From the IMG/VR virus record IMGVR_UViG_3300021956_000082, positions 1 through 23,327 of that record: DNA of 23,327 bases. One strand, 5' to 3'. The DNA is from a virus. Every line of letters begins with the position of its first letter. Positions within the stretch are counted from its first letter, which is position 1. The notes beneath the pieces were generated by a model. The model was not told the DNA's origin and did not search any database. It saw only the letters and a program-made list of their open reading frames with translations. The position numbers and the translations under genes are program-made. Positions 5,463 through 13,805 of the stretch are shown one piece after another.

Positions 5463-6119
5463 ATGGCACTAGGTACCTTAACATATACGACACTTGTAGA
5501 TGAAATACAAAACTACACAGAAAATCAGTTTACAACTGCTGTAGTTAACACATTTATCACACAAGCAGAACAACGTATTTATAATACGGTGCAATTACCT
5601 GCTTTGCGTAAAAATGTAACAGGTACTATGACGTCAGGCAATAAGTATTTAGCTATTCCTAGTGATTGGTTATCTACATTTAGTTTGGCAGTAATTAATG
5701 CTAATAATGAGTATTTATATCTATTAAATAAAGATGTGAATTTTATTAGACAATCATTTCCAGACACAGATAGCGATTATTATGGTGAGCCTCAATACTA
5801 TGCAGTATTTGATAATAGCTCATTTATATTAGGTCCTACACCTGATGCTAGCTATGCTGTTGAGCTACACTATTTTTACTATCCTGAATCTATTACAACT
5901 GTGTCAGGTGGTACAACGTGGTTAAGTACTAACTTTAGTTCAGTATTATTATATGGCTCATTACTCGAGGCTTACACCTATATGAAAGGTGAAAAAGACG
6001 TTCTTGATAATTACAGAGCTCGTTATGATGAAGCTATGTTACTCTTGAAACAACTTGGTGATGGTAAAGATCGTGGCGATGCATATCGCGATGGGCAAGT
6101 AAGGTACCCAGTTAAATGA
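5463..6119 (+). CDS. Head-tail adaptor protein (SU10-type)
   Basis: A 218-residue protein of the phage adaptor family seen in short-tailed phages such as SU10. Its subunits form a ring between portal and tail nozzle. Family features are LTYTTLVDEIQNYTEN at the N-terminus, the helix FITQAEQRIYNTVQLPALR (about 29-47), LAIPSDWLSTFSLAV, the strand LLNKDVNFIRQSFP, YYAVFDNSSFILGPTPD, VELHYFYYPESI, and a C-terminal helical part with LLEAYTYMKGEKDVLDNYRA. Length is normal for the family. The stop overlaps the next start (ATGA). Together with the gp4-like protein and the nozzle at 21.3 kb it supports a podovirus-type tail. Confidence 0.85.
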   Translation: MALGTLTYTTLVDEIQNYTENQFTTAVVNTFITQAEQRIYNTVQLPALRKNVTGTMTSGNKYLAIPSDWLSTFSLAVINANNEYLYLLNKDVNFIRQSFPDTDSDYYGEPQYYAVFDNSSFILGPTPDASYAVELHYFYYPESITTVSGGTTWLSTNFSSVLLYGSLLEAYTYMKGEKDVLDNYRARYDEAMLLLKQLGDGKDRGDAYRDGQVRYPVK

Positions 6120-6541
6120 TTTTAGGACAAGCACAGACCACAACGTTTAAACTAAACTTACTTAAAGGTTTAGAAAACTTTTATACTGGGTCACCCTATA
6201 CATATAAAATTGCTTTGTATGATGCAACAGCTACGATTAATAGTGAAACTACTGCATATACAACGAATAACGAAATTACAGGTACAGGCTATACTGCTGG
6301 GGGACAAACTTTAACTCCTACTGTGGGTAGTGATACTAGTAATAACACGGCTTATGTAACTTTTGCTAATGTAACATGGAGCCCTGCAAACTTTACGGCA
6401 GCTGGTGCCTTAATATATAATAGCACTACAAATGCATCAGTCGCAGTATTAAATTTTGGTGGAGAAAAAACAGCCACTACAACGTTTACAATAGAATTTC
6501 CCGCAGCAACTTCAACCACTGCTGTATTAAGAATTAACTAA
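6116..6541 (+). CDS. Beta-rich virion protein, 141 aa
   Basis: A 141-residue beta protein with a layout that I recall from many tailed-phage structural clusters: a TTTFKLNLLKGLENF opening, YKIALYDATATIN, a TTNNEITGTGYTAGGQTLTP loop, AYVTFANVTWSPANFTAAGA followed by LIYNST, and closing strands that include VAVLNFG. Such proteins are usually annotated as head, neck or fibre-associated structural proteins without a proven role. It is translationally coupled to the adaptor gene through an ATGA overlap and followed by a gene with its own strong SD. No catalytic residues stand out. Virion location is inferred. Confidence 0.7.
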   Translation: MILGQAQTTTFKLNLLKGLENFYTGSPYTYKIALYDATATINSETTAYTTNNEITGTGYTAGGQTLTPTVGSDTSNNTAYVTFANVTWSPANFTAAGALIYNSTTNASVAVLNFGGEKTATTTFTIEFPAATSTTAVLRIN

Positions 6542-6551
6542 AGGAGTTATT

Positions 6552-7157
6552 ATGTTACAAAAAGAACATGGCGGATTTGGTGATAACGCTACCATCACGT
6601 TAAATGCCGGCGCCCAAGCTAATGAAACAGTTGGTATTGAAGGACATTATAAAGTCACATGCCACGATAAAGATGGTAATTTAAAATGGGAAGAATCAAT
6701 TCCTAACTTAGTAGTAGCGGCAGGTAAACAGTTATTATTGGATACCTTATTAAAAGGATCTAGCTATTCTGTTACTGGTCCTTATTTAGGTTTGACAAGT
6801 GCTTCTTTAACACCAGCAGCTACAGACGTTATGAGTACGATTGTACCTTCATCTGAATTTATTAACTATACTGTAGGTGGATCAGCAGTACGTGGCACAG
6901 CAGTATTTGCATCAGCTACTTCAACAGGGTCTACACCATCTAATGTAACAACATCTACAGCTTCAGCTATTACTTACACTATTACAGGTGTAGGTGGTAC
7001 AGTTTATGGTTGTTTCTTAGTAACAGGTACAGGCGCATCTAGCTCACAAGGTAATACTGGTGGTACATTGTATAGCGTAGGTAATTTTGCAACATCAAAA
7101 ATTACTACAGCTGGCGACACAGTAGCAGTTACATACTCAACTACAGCTACAAGCTAA
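6552..7157 (+). CDS. Probable virion structural protein, 201 aa
   Basis: A 201-residue protein with a strong SD (AAAGGAG, about five bases upstream). The N-terminal domain has GHYKVTCHDKDGNLKWEESI (31-50) and then NLVVAAGKQLLLDTLLKG, a pattern I recall from small phage structural proteins encoded near tail fibres. The remainder is a Ser/Thr/Gly-rich beta domain with AVFASATSTGSTPS and ITYTITGVGGTVYG. The position directly before the first long fibre gene fits a connector or collar subunit to which fibres attach, but no experiment-level knowledge supports that here. The stop and the following SD lie in a small potential hairpin at 7151-7164. Confidence 0.65.
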   Translation: MLQKEHGGFGDNATITLNAGAQANETVGIEGHYKVTCHDKDGNLKWEESIPNLVVAAGKQLLLDTLLKGSSYSVTGPYLGLTSASLTPAATDVMSTIVPSSEFINYTVGGSAVRGTAVFASATSTGSTPSNVTTSTASAITYTITGVGGTVYGCFLVTGTGASSSQGNTGGTLYSVGNFATSKITTAGDTVAVTYSTTATS

Positions 7158-7166
7158 GGAGCTTAA

Positions 7167-8696
7167 ATGGCTCTGATCTTAAAAGATCGTGTTCAGGAAA
7201 ATTCCACGACTAGTGGCACAGGTACACTCACGCTATCAGGTGCTGTCCCTGGGTTTCAAACCTTTTCTACCGCTATTGGTAATGGCAATACAACTTTCTA
7301 TACTCTCTATGATAATGTAGCTCAGGTATGGGAAGTTGGTATTGGTACTGTTGGTGCAGGTACATTAGCTCGTACTACAGTTTTAGCAAACTCTTCAGGC
7401 GGCACTTCTCCTCTTACATTAGCTGGTAATTCAATAGCAGTATGGTGTGATTACTCCGCTGAAAAAGCTGTTAATTTAGATGCATCTGGTAATGTTTCTC
7501 CTTTAGGCACCATTGCATCTGGCACTTGGCAAGGCACTACGGTTGGTGTGTCTTATGGTGGTACAGGTGTTACAGCGTCATCTGGTGCTAATTCTGTTGT
7601 ATTGCGTGATGCAGATCAAAACATAAATGTTAATAGTGTTACTCAAAACTTAACTAAAACAGTATCAGCAGCTGGCACTACAACATTAACTACAGCCTCT
7701 TCTCACTTCCAGATTTTAACTGGATCAACTACTCAAACTTTTAAATTACCTGATGCTACATCACTTTCTGTAGGCTCTACTTGGATATTTGATAATGACT
7801 CTACTGGTAACTTATATATTACTGACTATGCAAATGGTCCCGTAGATACAGTAGCACCAGGTGGATATACAACAGTATTTTTAGAAACAAATGGTACTGT
7901 AGCTGGTGAATGGGGTAGATTTGGAATGCTACCTAATGAAGTTAATTGGGGAACATTATCTGCAGATTTAGGTAATACAGTTATTACAAATGCTACATGG
8001 AATGGAAATACCATTGGTACTGCTTATGGTGGTACAGGATTAACTTCTTTTTCTTCAGCTAATTATGCTCTTTATTCTACATCTTCATCAGCACTAACAG
8101 CAGGCACATTACCCGTTGCTGCAGGTGGTACAGGGGCTACAACACTTACTGGATATACATATGGTAATGGCACAGGTGCATTTACAGCATCAACTACAAT
8201 ACCATTCTCAGCTATTACAGGCACAGTTCCAGTAAATCAGGGTGGTACAGGGCAAACATCATATACTGATGGTCAGTTATTAATTGGTAATTCATCAGGA
8301 AACACTTTAACCAAAGCTAATTTAACTGCAGGTACTGGAATTAGTATTACTAATGGTGGTGGATCTATATCTATCGCATCAACAGTAACTTCTGGTGTAA
8401 CCATATCAGATGACACTACAACTAATGCTACTAGATACCCATTATTTACAAGTGCAACATCAGGATCAGTATCTACTGAATATGTATCGAGTACCAAATA
8501 TACATATAACCCGTCTGTAGGTACTTTAAGTGCTCCTAATATTGAAGCAACTAACGGATTATTTGTTAATAATGCTACAGTAAGTTCTGCTTATACTATT
8601 CCTAATGGATATAATGCATCAAGCGTTGGTCCAGTAACAGTAGCCCCAGGAGGATCAGTCACTATACCTGCTGGATCTAGATGGTTGGTATTATAG
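7167..8696 (+). CDS. Tail fibre protein with YGGTG repeats
   Basis: A 509-residue fibre-like protein. The N-terminal domain (about 1-110; LKDRVQENSTTSGTGTLTLS onward) is a conserved phage appendage domain that probably attaches the fibre to the virion. The shaft carries repeated (Y/A/Q)GGTG turns at about residues 130, 287, 319 and 358, each preceded by a TWxG or TLPVA-type strand, typical of trimeric beta-structured fibre shafts. A middle segment (TTTLTTASSHFQILTGSTTQ onward) resembles a compact domain found in other fibres. The C-terminus ends in a short GGSVTIPAGSRWLVL tip. There is no S74 chaperone domain. The stop TAG directly abuts the next ATG. Confidence 0.78.
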   Translation: MALILKDRVQENSTTSGTGTLTLSGAVPGFQTFSTAIGNGNTTFYTLYDNVAQVWEVGIGTVGAGTLARTTVLANSSGGTSPLTLAGNSIAVWCDYSAEKAVNLDASGNVSPLGTIASGTWQGTTVGVSYGGTGVTASSGANSVVLRDADQNINVNSVTQNLTKTVSAAGTTTLTTASSHFQILTGSTTQTFKLPDATSLSVGSTWIFDNDSTGNLYITDYANGPVDTVAPGGYTTVFLETNGTVAGEWGRFGMLPNEVNWGTLSADLGNTVITNATWNGNTIGTAYGGTGLTSFSSANYALYSTSSSALTAGTLPVAAGGTGATTLTGYTYGNGTGAFTASTTIPFSAITGTVPVNQGGTGQTSYTDGQLLIGNSSGNTLTKANLTAGTGISITNGGGSISIASTVTSGVTISDDTTTNATRYPLFTSATSGSVSTEYVSSTKYTYNPSVGTLSAPNIEATNGLFVNNATVSSAYTIPNGYNASSVGPVTVAPGGSVTIPAGSRWLVL

Positions 8697-9602
8697 ATGT
8701 TTGGTTTAAATACAATATCTCAGTCTCCTTTTGCATCTCTTGGAGGAAATTCATTTATTCTAGATTTAACTGAGAATATTAATATGGCTGATGCTAACAG
8801 CCAAGTATGGAGCTTTACCCAAAGTATTACTGAAGATGTCGTGATGAACGACTTTAATTCACCAGCAGGATTCTTCGTGGGTACTATAGTAGAAAATTTT
8901 GGTATAGACGATAGTTCTACTCAACAAAGTAACTTCTTACAAAGTATTACAGAAGACCAAACTTTAAACGATACCCCTACTATTACAGCGCAATTTGTAG
9001 CATCTCAAACAGAAAACGTAGATATGGCTGATATATTAGTGCCATACTTTGCAGCGCTAGAGTCTATTACTGAGAATGAAAATATGGGCGATATAGGTTC
9101 TATTAGTGCTCAGTTCAAAACAAATATTACAGAAAATGCAGATTTAAACGATACCCCAAGTATTACAGCTCAGTTTAACGTAAGTAGAACAGAAAATGTT
9201 AATTTAGATGATGTAAGAAATATAGCCGCTAATTTTGTAGTCACAGATGTCGAAGCAGTAACTATGGCTGATGTAGAAACTATTATTTCTATATTTACAT
9301 TTAATGTAGTAGAACCTATTACAGTTGCAGAAACAGAAACTATTCAAGCTGGTTTTGCACAATCAGTTACAGAAAATGTAACTATGGGGGATACTTATAC
9401 TGTGGTAGCTAACTTTGTAACATCTATTACTGAAGCTATTACATTACTTGATGATATATGTTACAACGGCTGGTTTAGAATTGATGACAGTCAAACAGCA
9501 GCTTGGTCTGCAATTTCTACTCCTGTAGGCGTATGGGTAGATGTGAACGACGCTCAAACACCAAGTTGGGGTACAATTGATACCTCTCAACCATGTAGTT
9601 AA
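8697..9602 (+). CDS. Twelve-repeat (20-residue period) fibre-like protein
   Basis: A 301-residue acidic protein made almost entirely of twelve consecutive 20-residue repeats (residues 21-260). Each carries a T/V-E pair (E26, E46 and so on to E246), usually a hydrophobic at +4, an acidic residue at +6, and usually Phe at the end of the unit (F40, F60, F80 and so on). No insertion or deletion breaks the register. A short cap follows with two related segments, IDDSQTAAWSAI and VNDAQTPSWGTI, 21 residues apart. Such regularity suggests a beta-solenoid or fibrous shaft. The gene starts immediately after the previous stop and has no clear SD, so it is probably coupled to the fibre gene upstream. A tail fibre or spike shaft is the best guess. 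Confidence 0.72.
   Translation: MFGLNTISQSPFASLGGNSFILDLTENINMADANSQVWSFTQSITEDVVMNDFNSPAGFFVGTIVENFGIDDSSTQQSNFLQSITEDQTLNDTPTITAQFVASQTENVDMADILVPYFAALESITENENMGDIGSISAQFKTNITENADLNDTPSITAQFNVSRTENVNLDDVRNIAANFVVTDVEAVTMADVETIISIFTFNVVEPITVAETETIQAGFAQSVTENVTMGDTYTVVANFVTSITEAITLLDDICYNGWFRIDDSQTAAWSAISTPVGVWVDVNDAQTPSWGTIDTSQPCS
8757..9476 (+). repeat. Array of twelve 60-bp coding repeats
   Basis: Twelve exact-length 60-base units encode the 20-residue repeats of the 8697-9602 protein. They are conserved in protein pattern (TEN, M/L, D, F positions) but diverged in DNA. Some pairs keep local identity, for example segments coding for NDTPTITAQF and NDTPSITAQF near 8970 and 9150. The array therefore appears old and maintained by selection on register. 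Confidence 0.75.
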
Positions 9603-9636
9603 TGTATAATACGGATAATTAAATAAAGGATTTATT

Positions 9637-10830
9637 ATGGCAAGCACCTATTCAAACCTAAAAATAGAGCTCATTGGGACCGGCGATCAGTCAGGTACAT
9701 GGGGTACAACCACAAATACCAATTTAGGTACAGCGATTGAAGAGGCAATTACAGGATCAGCAGACGTAACCTTTGCAAGTGCTGATGTTACATTAACTCT
9801 TACTAATACGAATACAACTCAAACTGCTCGTAACTTACGTTTAAATCTTACGGGCACGGTAGGCGCTGCTCAGAACCTAATAGTTCCTGCTATCGAAAAG
9901 CAATATATCGTTAATAATACTTTAGGTTACGATATTACAGTTAAAAATTCAACTGGCACAGGCGTTGCAGTTCCTGCCGGTAAATCAATGATTGTATTTA
10001 ATACGGGATCAAACGTAGTAGAAGTAGTTACATCTCTTGCTACAGGTACAGTTATTCCGGTTGCAAATGGTGGTACAGGCGCTACAAGTGTAGCTTCAGG
10101 TCCTTTCGCAGCTAAAGGGGCTAACTCAGATATTACATCAATTACAGGGTTAACTACGCCTCTTGCAGTAAATCAAGGTGGTACAGGTGTTGCAACGACA
10201 ACTGCTTACGCAGTGCAATGTGGCGGTACTACGTCAACAGGCGCTTTTCAAGCTGTTTCAGGATTAGGTACATCAGGTCAACTTCTTACATCTAATGGCG
10301 CAGGCGCCTTACCAAGTTGGCAAAATGCTCCAGTAAGTACAACTATTACAGGCACAGCAAACCAAGTATTAGCAAACGGCACATCAGGTTCTGTACAATC
10401 CGGCTCGGTGACACTTACTACGCCTCAATCAATAGGTACTACATCTAACGTTCAATTTGGTTCACTAGGTTTAGGCACAGCAGCATCAGGTACATCTGGT
10501 GAAATTCGCGCTACAAATAATGTTACTGCGTACTACTCAGATGAAAGGCTTAAAACTAAGTTAGGTAATATTGAAAATGCGTTAGATAAAGTAAATAGTT
10601 TAAGTGGATTCTATTATCAAGCGAATGAAACTGCGCAAGCATTAGGATATGAAGTTAAACAAGAAGTCGGTGTATCTGCACAAGAAGTACAACGTGTGAT
10701 GCCTGAAGTAGTAGCACCAGCACCGATTGATGAAACATATTTAACAGTAAGATATGAAAGATTAGTACCACTTCTTATTGAAGCAATCAAAGAACTTAAA
10801 ACTGAAATTGATAACTTAAAGGCTAAGTAA
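9637..10830 (+). CDS. Tail fibre/spike with C-terminal peptidase S74 chaperone domain
   Basis: A 397-residue fibre protein ending in an intramolecular chaperone auto-processing domain (peptidase S74) at residues 301-397. The hallmark SDERLK is present, with S301 and K306 as the expected catalytic pair. The rest of the domain (LDKVNSLSGFYYQ, VGVSAQEVQRVMPEVV, VRYERLVPLLIEAIKEL) is complete. In this family the domain helps the fibre trimerise and then cuts itself off just before the Ser. The N-terminal part has a TYSNLKIELIGTGDQSGTWG opening, a beta domain (NLIVPAIEKQYIVNNTL region) and GGTG turns near 143-150 and 180. A clear SD (AAAGGAT) precedes the start. The mature fibre would be about 300 residues. 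Confidence 0.9.
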   Translation: MASTYSNLKIELIGTGDQSGTWGTTTNTNLGTAIEEAITGSADVTFASADVTLTLTNTNTTQTARNLRLNLTGTVGAAQNLIVPAIEKQYIVNNTLGYDITVKNSTGTGVAVPAGKSMIVFNTGSNVVEVVTSLATGTVIPVANGGTGATSVASGPFAAKGANSDITSITGLTTPLAVNQGGTGVATTTAYAVQCGGTTSTGAFQAVSGLGTSGQLLTSNGAGALPSWQNAPVSTTITGTANQVLANGTSGSVQSGSVTLTTPQSIGTTSNVQFGSLGLGTAASGTSGEIRATNNVTAYYSDERLKTKLGNIENALDKVNSLSGFYYQANETAQALGYEVKQEVGVSAQEVQRVMPEVVAPAPIDETYLTVRYERLVPLLIEAIKELKTEIDNLKAK

Positions 10831-11828
10831 TGGCACTTAATTCGTCAGGACCAATTAGCTTAGGCGGTGCTACAACTGGACAGTCTATTAATTTAGAACT
10901 TGGTCAATCTGCTACAGCTGCTGTATCTATGAATGATACTAATGTGAGAGCGTTAGCTACAAAGACAACTCCAGGTTCTGCTGTTATAGCTCCTACTGAT
11001 TTTTATGGTAAGTACTATTATTATTTGACTGCTTCAAGTAGTACTTATAGTTCATATAGTTTTATAAGCCAACAAGGTGGACTACAAAATGGTGGCGGTT
11101 CTTGTTTAGCTGGTGGTAATCCGTCTTATATTACTGATATTAATGGCGGCTGGCGTGTAGGTAACCCATACTATCCGACGTCACAAAATACAGCGTCACC
11201 TTGTTATTGGTGGACAGTTAATTTAGGAGTAGGAGATTATACAAGTTTAAGTGATATGAGAACCTTACTTAATACAGGGGGTTCTGCTTCAGCTGCTTTT
11301 AGTAGTGTAAGTGCAATATCAGGAACAACTGAACAATCATTCACTGCAGTACTTAATACAGGATATTATTGTTATTTAAATAATGGTGCAGGTACAGTTT
11401 GTTTAATGAATCCAGGTCAAACTATTACGTTTTATGTAAGCGGATCACAAACTGGCATAGGCGTTGGTACAGCAAATAGATATGCTGGCACTACTTATTT
11501 CTGTATGTTTACAGCGGATGGTGGCATATGGACTAATGATACTGGAGCTCCAGGTACGATTAATGTAATTTGCCGTGCAGTAGGTCAAGGTAAACTTGGT
11601 AACTTTAGGGTTACTATTGATGGCACTGTAGTTTATACAGGCAGTAATGGAGATACAGGTTGCGGAGGTAAGGACTATGGAGATGTTACTGTAGGACCAT
11701 TTAGTATAACAGCTACAAGCTCTGTATTAGTTGAAGAATATTGGTGGGGTTGTGGTAATTTCCAATATGGCGTTAATTATATTACAGGTGGTTCTTGGAA
11801 AATTGGTGCTACATTAACTAATGTATGA
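10830..11828 (+). CDS. Adhesin-like tail protein with conserved SGPISLGG N-terminus
   Basis: A 332-residue protein starting at a TAATG junction with the S74 fibre. The N-terminal 60 residues (SSGPISLGGATTGQSI, then SMNDTNVRALA, ending with DFYGK) match a short domain that I recall at the start of many phage appendage proteins, probably an attachment segment. The remaining 270 residues are rich in Gly, Tyr, Thr and Cys and look like a beta-sandwich receptor-binding or adhesin region (for example GNFRVTIDGTVVYTGSNG and GPFSITATSSVLVEEYWWG). No hydrolase signature is seen. Its 3' end overlaps the next small gene by four bases. Confidence 0.72.
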   Translation: MALNSSGPISLGGATTGQSINLELGQSATAAVSMNDTNVRALATKTTPGSAVIAPTDFYGKYYYYLTASSSTYSSYSFISQQGGLQNGGGSCLAGGNPSYITDINGGWRVGNPYYPTSQNTASPCYWWTVNLGVGDYTSLSDMRTLLNTGGSASAAFSSVSAISGTTEQSFTAVLNTGYYCYLNNGAGTVCLMNPGQTITFYVSGSQTGIGVGTANRYAGTTYFCMFTADGGIWTNDTGAPGTINVICRAVGQGKLGNFRVTIDGTVVYTGSNGDTGCGGKDYGDVTVGPFSITATSSVLVEEYWWGCGNFQYGVNYITGGSWKIGATLTNV

Positions 11829-11986
11829 TTGTAGAAAAAGAAATATCCGATAAAAGAAAAGAAATTTGTAATAGTTGTGAGTTTTTAAGGGATGTATTAA
11901 CATTTAAAGTTTGTAACCAATGCGGTTGTGTAACAGCGATAAAAACAGAATTAGATATAGCAGCTTGTCCTAAAGGAAAATGGTAA
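11825..11986 (+). CDS. Cys-rich small zinc-binding protein, 53 aa (DUF6171-like)
   Basis: This 53-residue gene begins at ATG 11825, overlapping the previous TGA (ATGA), and ends at TAA 11984-11986. The product contains six Cys in a clear pattern: C15-NS-C18, C30-NQ-C33-G-C35, and C48 followed by PKGKW at the C-terminus. This C-x2-C, C-x2-C-G-C, CP-x-GKW pattern resembles a common phage family (DUF6171-like) expected to bind one or two zinc ions. Its function is unknown, but it often lies among fibre genes. The family name is from motif memory. Confidence 0.72.
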   Translation: MIVEKEISDKRKEICNSCEFLRDVLTFKVCNQCGCVTAIKTELDIAACPKGKW

Positions 11987-12153
11987 TGACAGAAGTAGTA
12001 TCACAATATGATCCTAAGCCTTATCCATCATGGATAATTGATCCAGCGTGTGGATGTTGGGTAGCGCCTGTTGAATATCCTAATGGCACAGGTAAAGTTT
12101 ATCAGTGGGATGAATCTATTTTAAATTGGGTTCTTTTTCCAAATGAAGCGTAA
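11986..12153 (+). CDS. Small fibre-associated protein related to the 18293 gene, 55 aa
   Basis: This 55-residue gene starts at a TAATG junction (ATG 11986) with the Cys-rich gene and ends at TAA 12151-12153. Its sequence KPYPSWIIDP, then CWVAPVEYP, then VYQWDESILNWV matches, residue type by residue type, the C-terminal module of the protein at 18293-18667 (QPFPSWTLNN, WEAPTPMP, IYTWDEATVSWV). Its two Cys (C22, C24) sit where the longer protein has T and T/W. It is therefore a stand-alone copy of that module. In other phages this module accompanies fibre genes. An assembly or tip-associated role is plausible but unproven. Confidence 0.72.
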   Translation: MTEVVSQYDPKPYPSWIIDPACGCWVAPVEYPNGTGKVYQWDESILNWVLFPNEA

Positions 12154-12170
12154 ATACAAAGGAAATATAA

Positions 12171-13805
12171 ATGGCATCAACGATTAATGCAATAACTACA
12201 GGTACAGGTGGTGTAGTCACTACAGCTGACTCGTCAGGTAATCTTAACTTCCAATCAAACGGAACTAATATGATGACTTTGACCCCACAAGGTATTGCAT
12301 TTCCTATTACAGGATATTTTGGTTTGCCATATGGTACAACTGCTGAAAGACCTTCACCTGCTACTGTAGGATATACAAGATTTAATACTACATTAAATGC
12401 AGTAGAAACATATAATGGGACTGGTTGGAACGTAGCGTATGAATTTTCAATACCCGGTGCTCCTACTATTGGAACTGCAACAGCGACAGGAACTACAACT
12501 GCAACAGTAACATTTACTGCACCTACAAATACCGGCGGTGGTATTACATCATATACTGCGGTATCTTCACCTGGAGGTATTACTGCAACATTAGTACAAG
12601 CAGGTTCTGGCACTATTACAGTAACGGGGCTTACTACTGGAACAGCTTATACATTTACAGTTTATGCAACTAACGTTGCTGGCAATTCATCATCTAGTTC
12701 TGCGTCAAATTCAATTACAACTTATCAAGTACCAGGCGCACCTACAATAGGTACAGCAACAGCTACAGCATGGAATACAGCTACAGTAACATTTACTCCT
12801 CCAGCTAATTTAGGCGTTCCAGCAACATCAAGTTATACTGCTGTATCTTCACCAGGAGGTATTACAGGTACATCTTCAACATCTCCAATTACTGTAACAG
12901 GTTTATCAGCTACAACATCTTACACATTTACAGTATATGCATCAAATGCTGCTGGCAATGGAGCTTCAAGTTCAGCTTCTAATTCAATTACAACTCCGGC
13001 TAAATCTATGACATATCTTTCTATTGCTGGGGGTGGCGGTGGTGGAACAGGCTCTCCTGCTGGTGGTCCTCGTGCTGGTGGTGGAGGCGGTGCTGGTGGG
13101 CTATTAACAGGAACTTTACCTGTTGGAGCTGGACAAGTATATTCTGTTACTATTGGTGGTGGTGGAGGTAATACAGCTAGTGGTAGTCCAACTACATTAA
13201 CTAATGCAACTACTGCTGTAGGTGGTGGCTATGGTGCGCCAGGAGCTGGAACTGCTAGTCCTGGAGGATCTGGTGGAGGTGGCGGTCAAGGACCAGGTGT
13301 TGGCGGTGCAGGCACAGGAACGCCAGGTCAAGGAACTAATGGTGGCGATGGTTGGGGTTCTGGTAGTGCTGGTTTACCATTTGGTGGAGGTGGCGGTGGA
13401 GGATCTAGTAGTGCTGGTGGCGCTGCTGGAACTAACCCTGCTGGTGTATCTGGCACAGGCGGAAATGGAACGGCTTCATCTATTACAGGATCTCCGTCTA
13501 CATATGCTGGAGGTGGATCAGGTGGTGTGCAAAATAATGGAGGATCTTATACTGTAGGAGCTGCAGGTCCTGGAGGCGGTGGAACGGGATCTAGAGATGG
13601 CGGCGGTGGAAGTAATGCAACTGGATATGGATCTGGTGGAGGTGGCGGTGGCTCTAGCGGAGGATTTAATGGATCTGCGGGTGTGGTAATATTATCTATT
13701 CCAACAGCTTTGTATACAGGAACTTATTCTGGTACTCCTTCTATTACAACAAGCGGATCAAATACTATATTAACATTTACTGGTGCTGGAAGTTATACAT
13801 CATGA
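12171..13805 (+). CDS. Tail fibre 1: two Fn3 domains and a glycine-rich tip
   Basis: A 544-residue fibre. Residues 1-90 include a GLPYGTTAERP segment leading into YTRFNTTLNAVETYNGTGW, a short domain shared with the paralogue at 14053. Two fibronectin type III-like domains follow (about 93-186 and 187-277), with APTIGTATAT, SYTAVSSPGG and YTFTVYATN strands. Residues about 284-505 form a glycine-rich region with G3-G7 runs, TPGQGTNGG and AGGG blocks, in which polyglycine helices could pack as in some phage adhesins. A conserved beta tail closes it (GVVILSIP and ILTFTGAGSYTS). The SD is AAAGGAA. The next gene overlaps its stop. It is probably a receptor-binding fibre. Confidence 0.85.
   Translation: MASTINAITTGTGGVVTTADSSGNLNFQSNGTNMMTLTPQGIAFPITGYFGLPYGTTAERPSPATVGYTRFNTTLNAVETYNGTGWNVAYEFSIPGAPTIGTATATGTTTATVTFTAPTNTGGGITSYTAVSSPGGITATLVQAGSGTITVTGLTTGTAYTFTVYATNVAGNSSSSSASNSITTYQVPGAPTIGTATATAWNTATVTFTPPANLGVPATSSYTAVSSPGGITGTSSTSPITVTGLSATTSYTFTVYASNAAGNGASSSASNSITTPAKSMTYLSIAGGGGGGTGSPAGGPRAGGGGGAGGLLTGTLPVGAGQVYSVTIGGGGGNTASGSPTTLTNATTAVGGGYGAPGAGTASPGGSGGGGGQGPGVGGAGTGTPGQGTNGGDGWGSGSAGLPFGGGGGGGSSSAGGAAGTNPAGVSGTGGNGTASSITGSPSTYAGGGSGGVQNNGGSYTVGAAGPGGGGTGSRDGGGGSNATGYGSGGGGGGSSGGFNGSAGVVILSIPTALYTGTYSGTPSITTSGSNTILTFTGAGSYTS

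Noticed and set aside
7151-7164. Hairpin AAGCT-AAGG-AGCTT that places the SD of the fibre gene in its loop
   Set aside because: A five-pair stem with a four-base loop is weak and common by chance; it may be a minor effect on translation but is not a supported regulatory element.
8757-9476. The 60-base periodic array as a CRISPR or DNA-level repeat
   Set aside because: Units are diverged in DNA and contiguous without spacers; the periodicity is in the protein.
9605-9610. TATAAT in the gap before the S74 fibre gene as a promoter
   Set aside because: The nearest TTGATA is 22 bases away and there is no TGn extension; AT-rich gaps give such matches often.
12116-12613. Minus-strand open frames (for example here, and at 1428-1826)
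   Set aside because: They lie antisense to well-supported genes and consist of Pro/Val/Ser-biased reverse readings without start signals or recognisable motifs.
13222-13557. Long open frames in other readings of the glycine-rich regions (also near 17083-17595)
   Set aside because: They are Val/Leu/Glu shadows produced by GGT/GGA-rich codons and have no plausible protein features.
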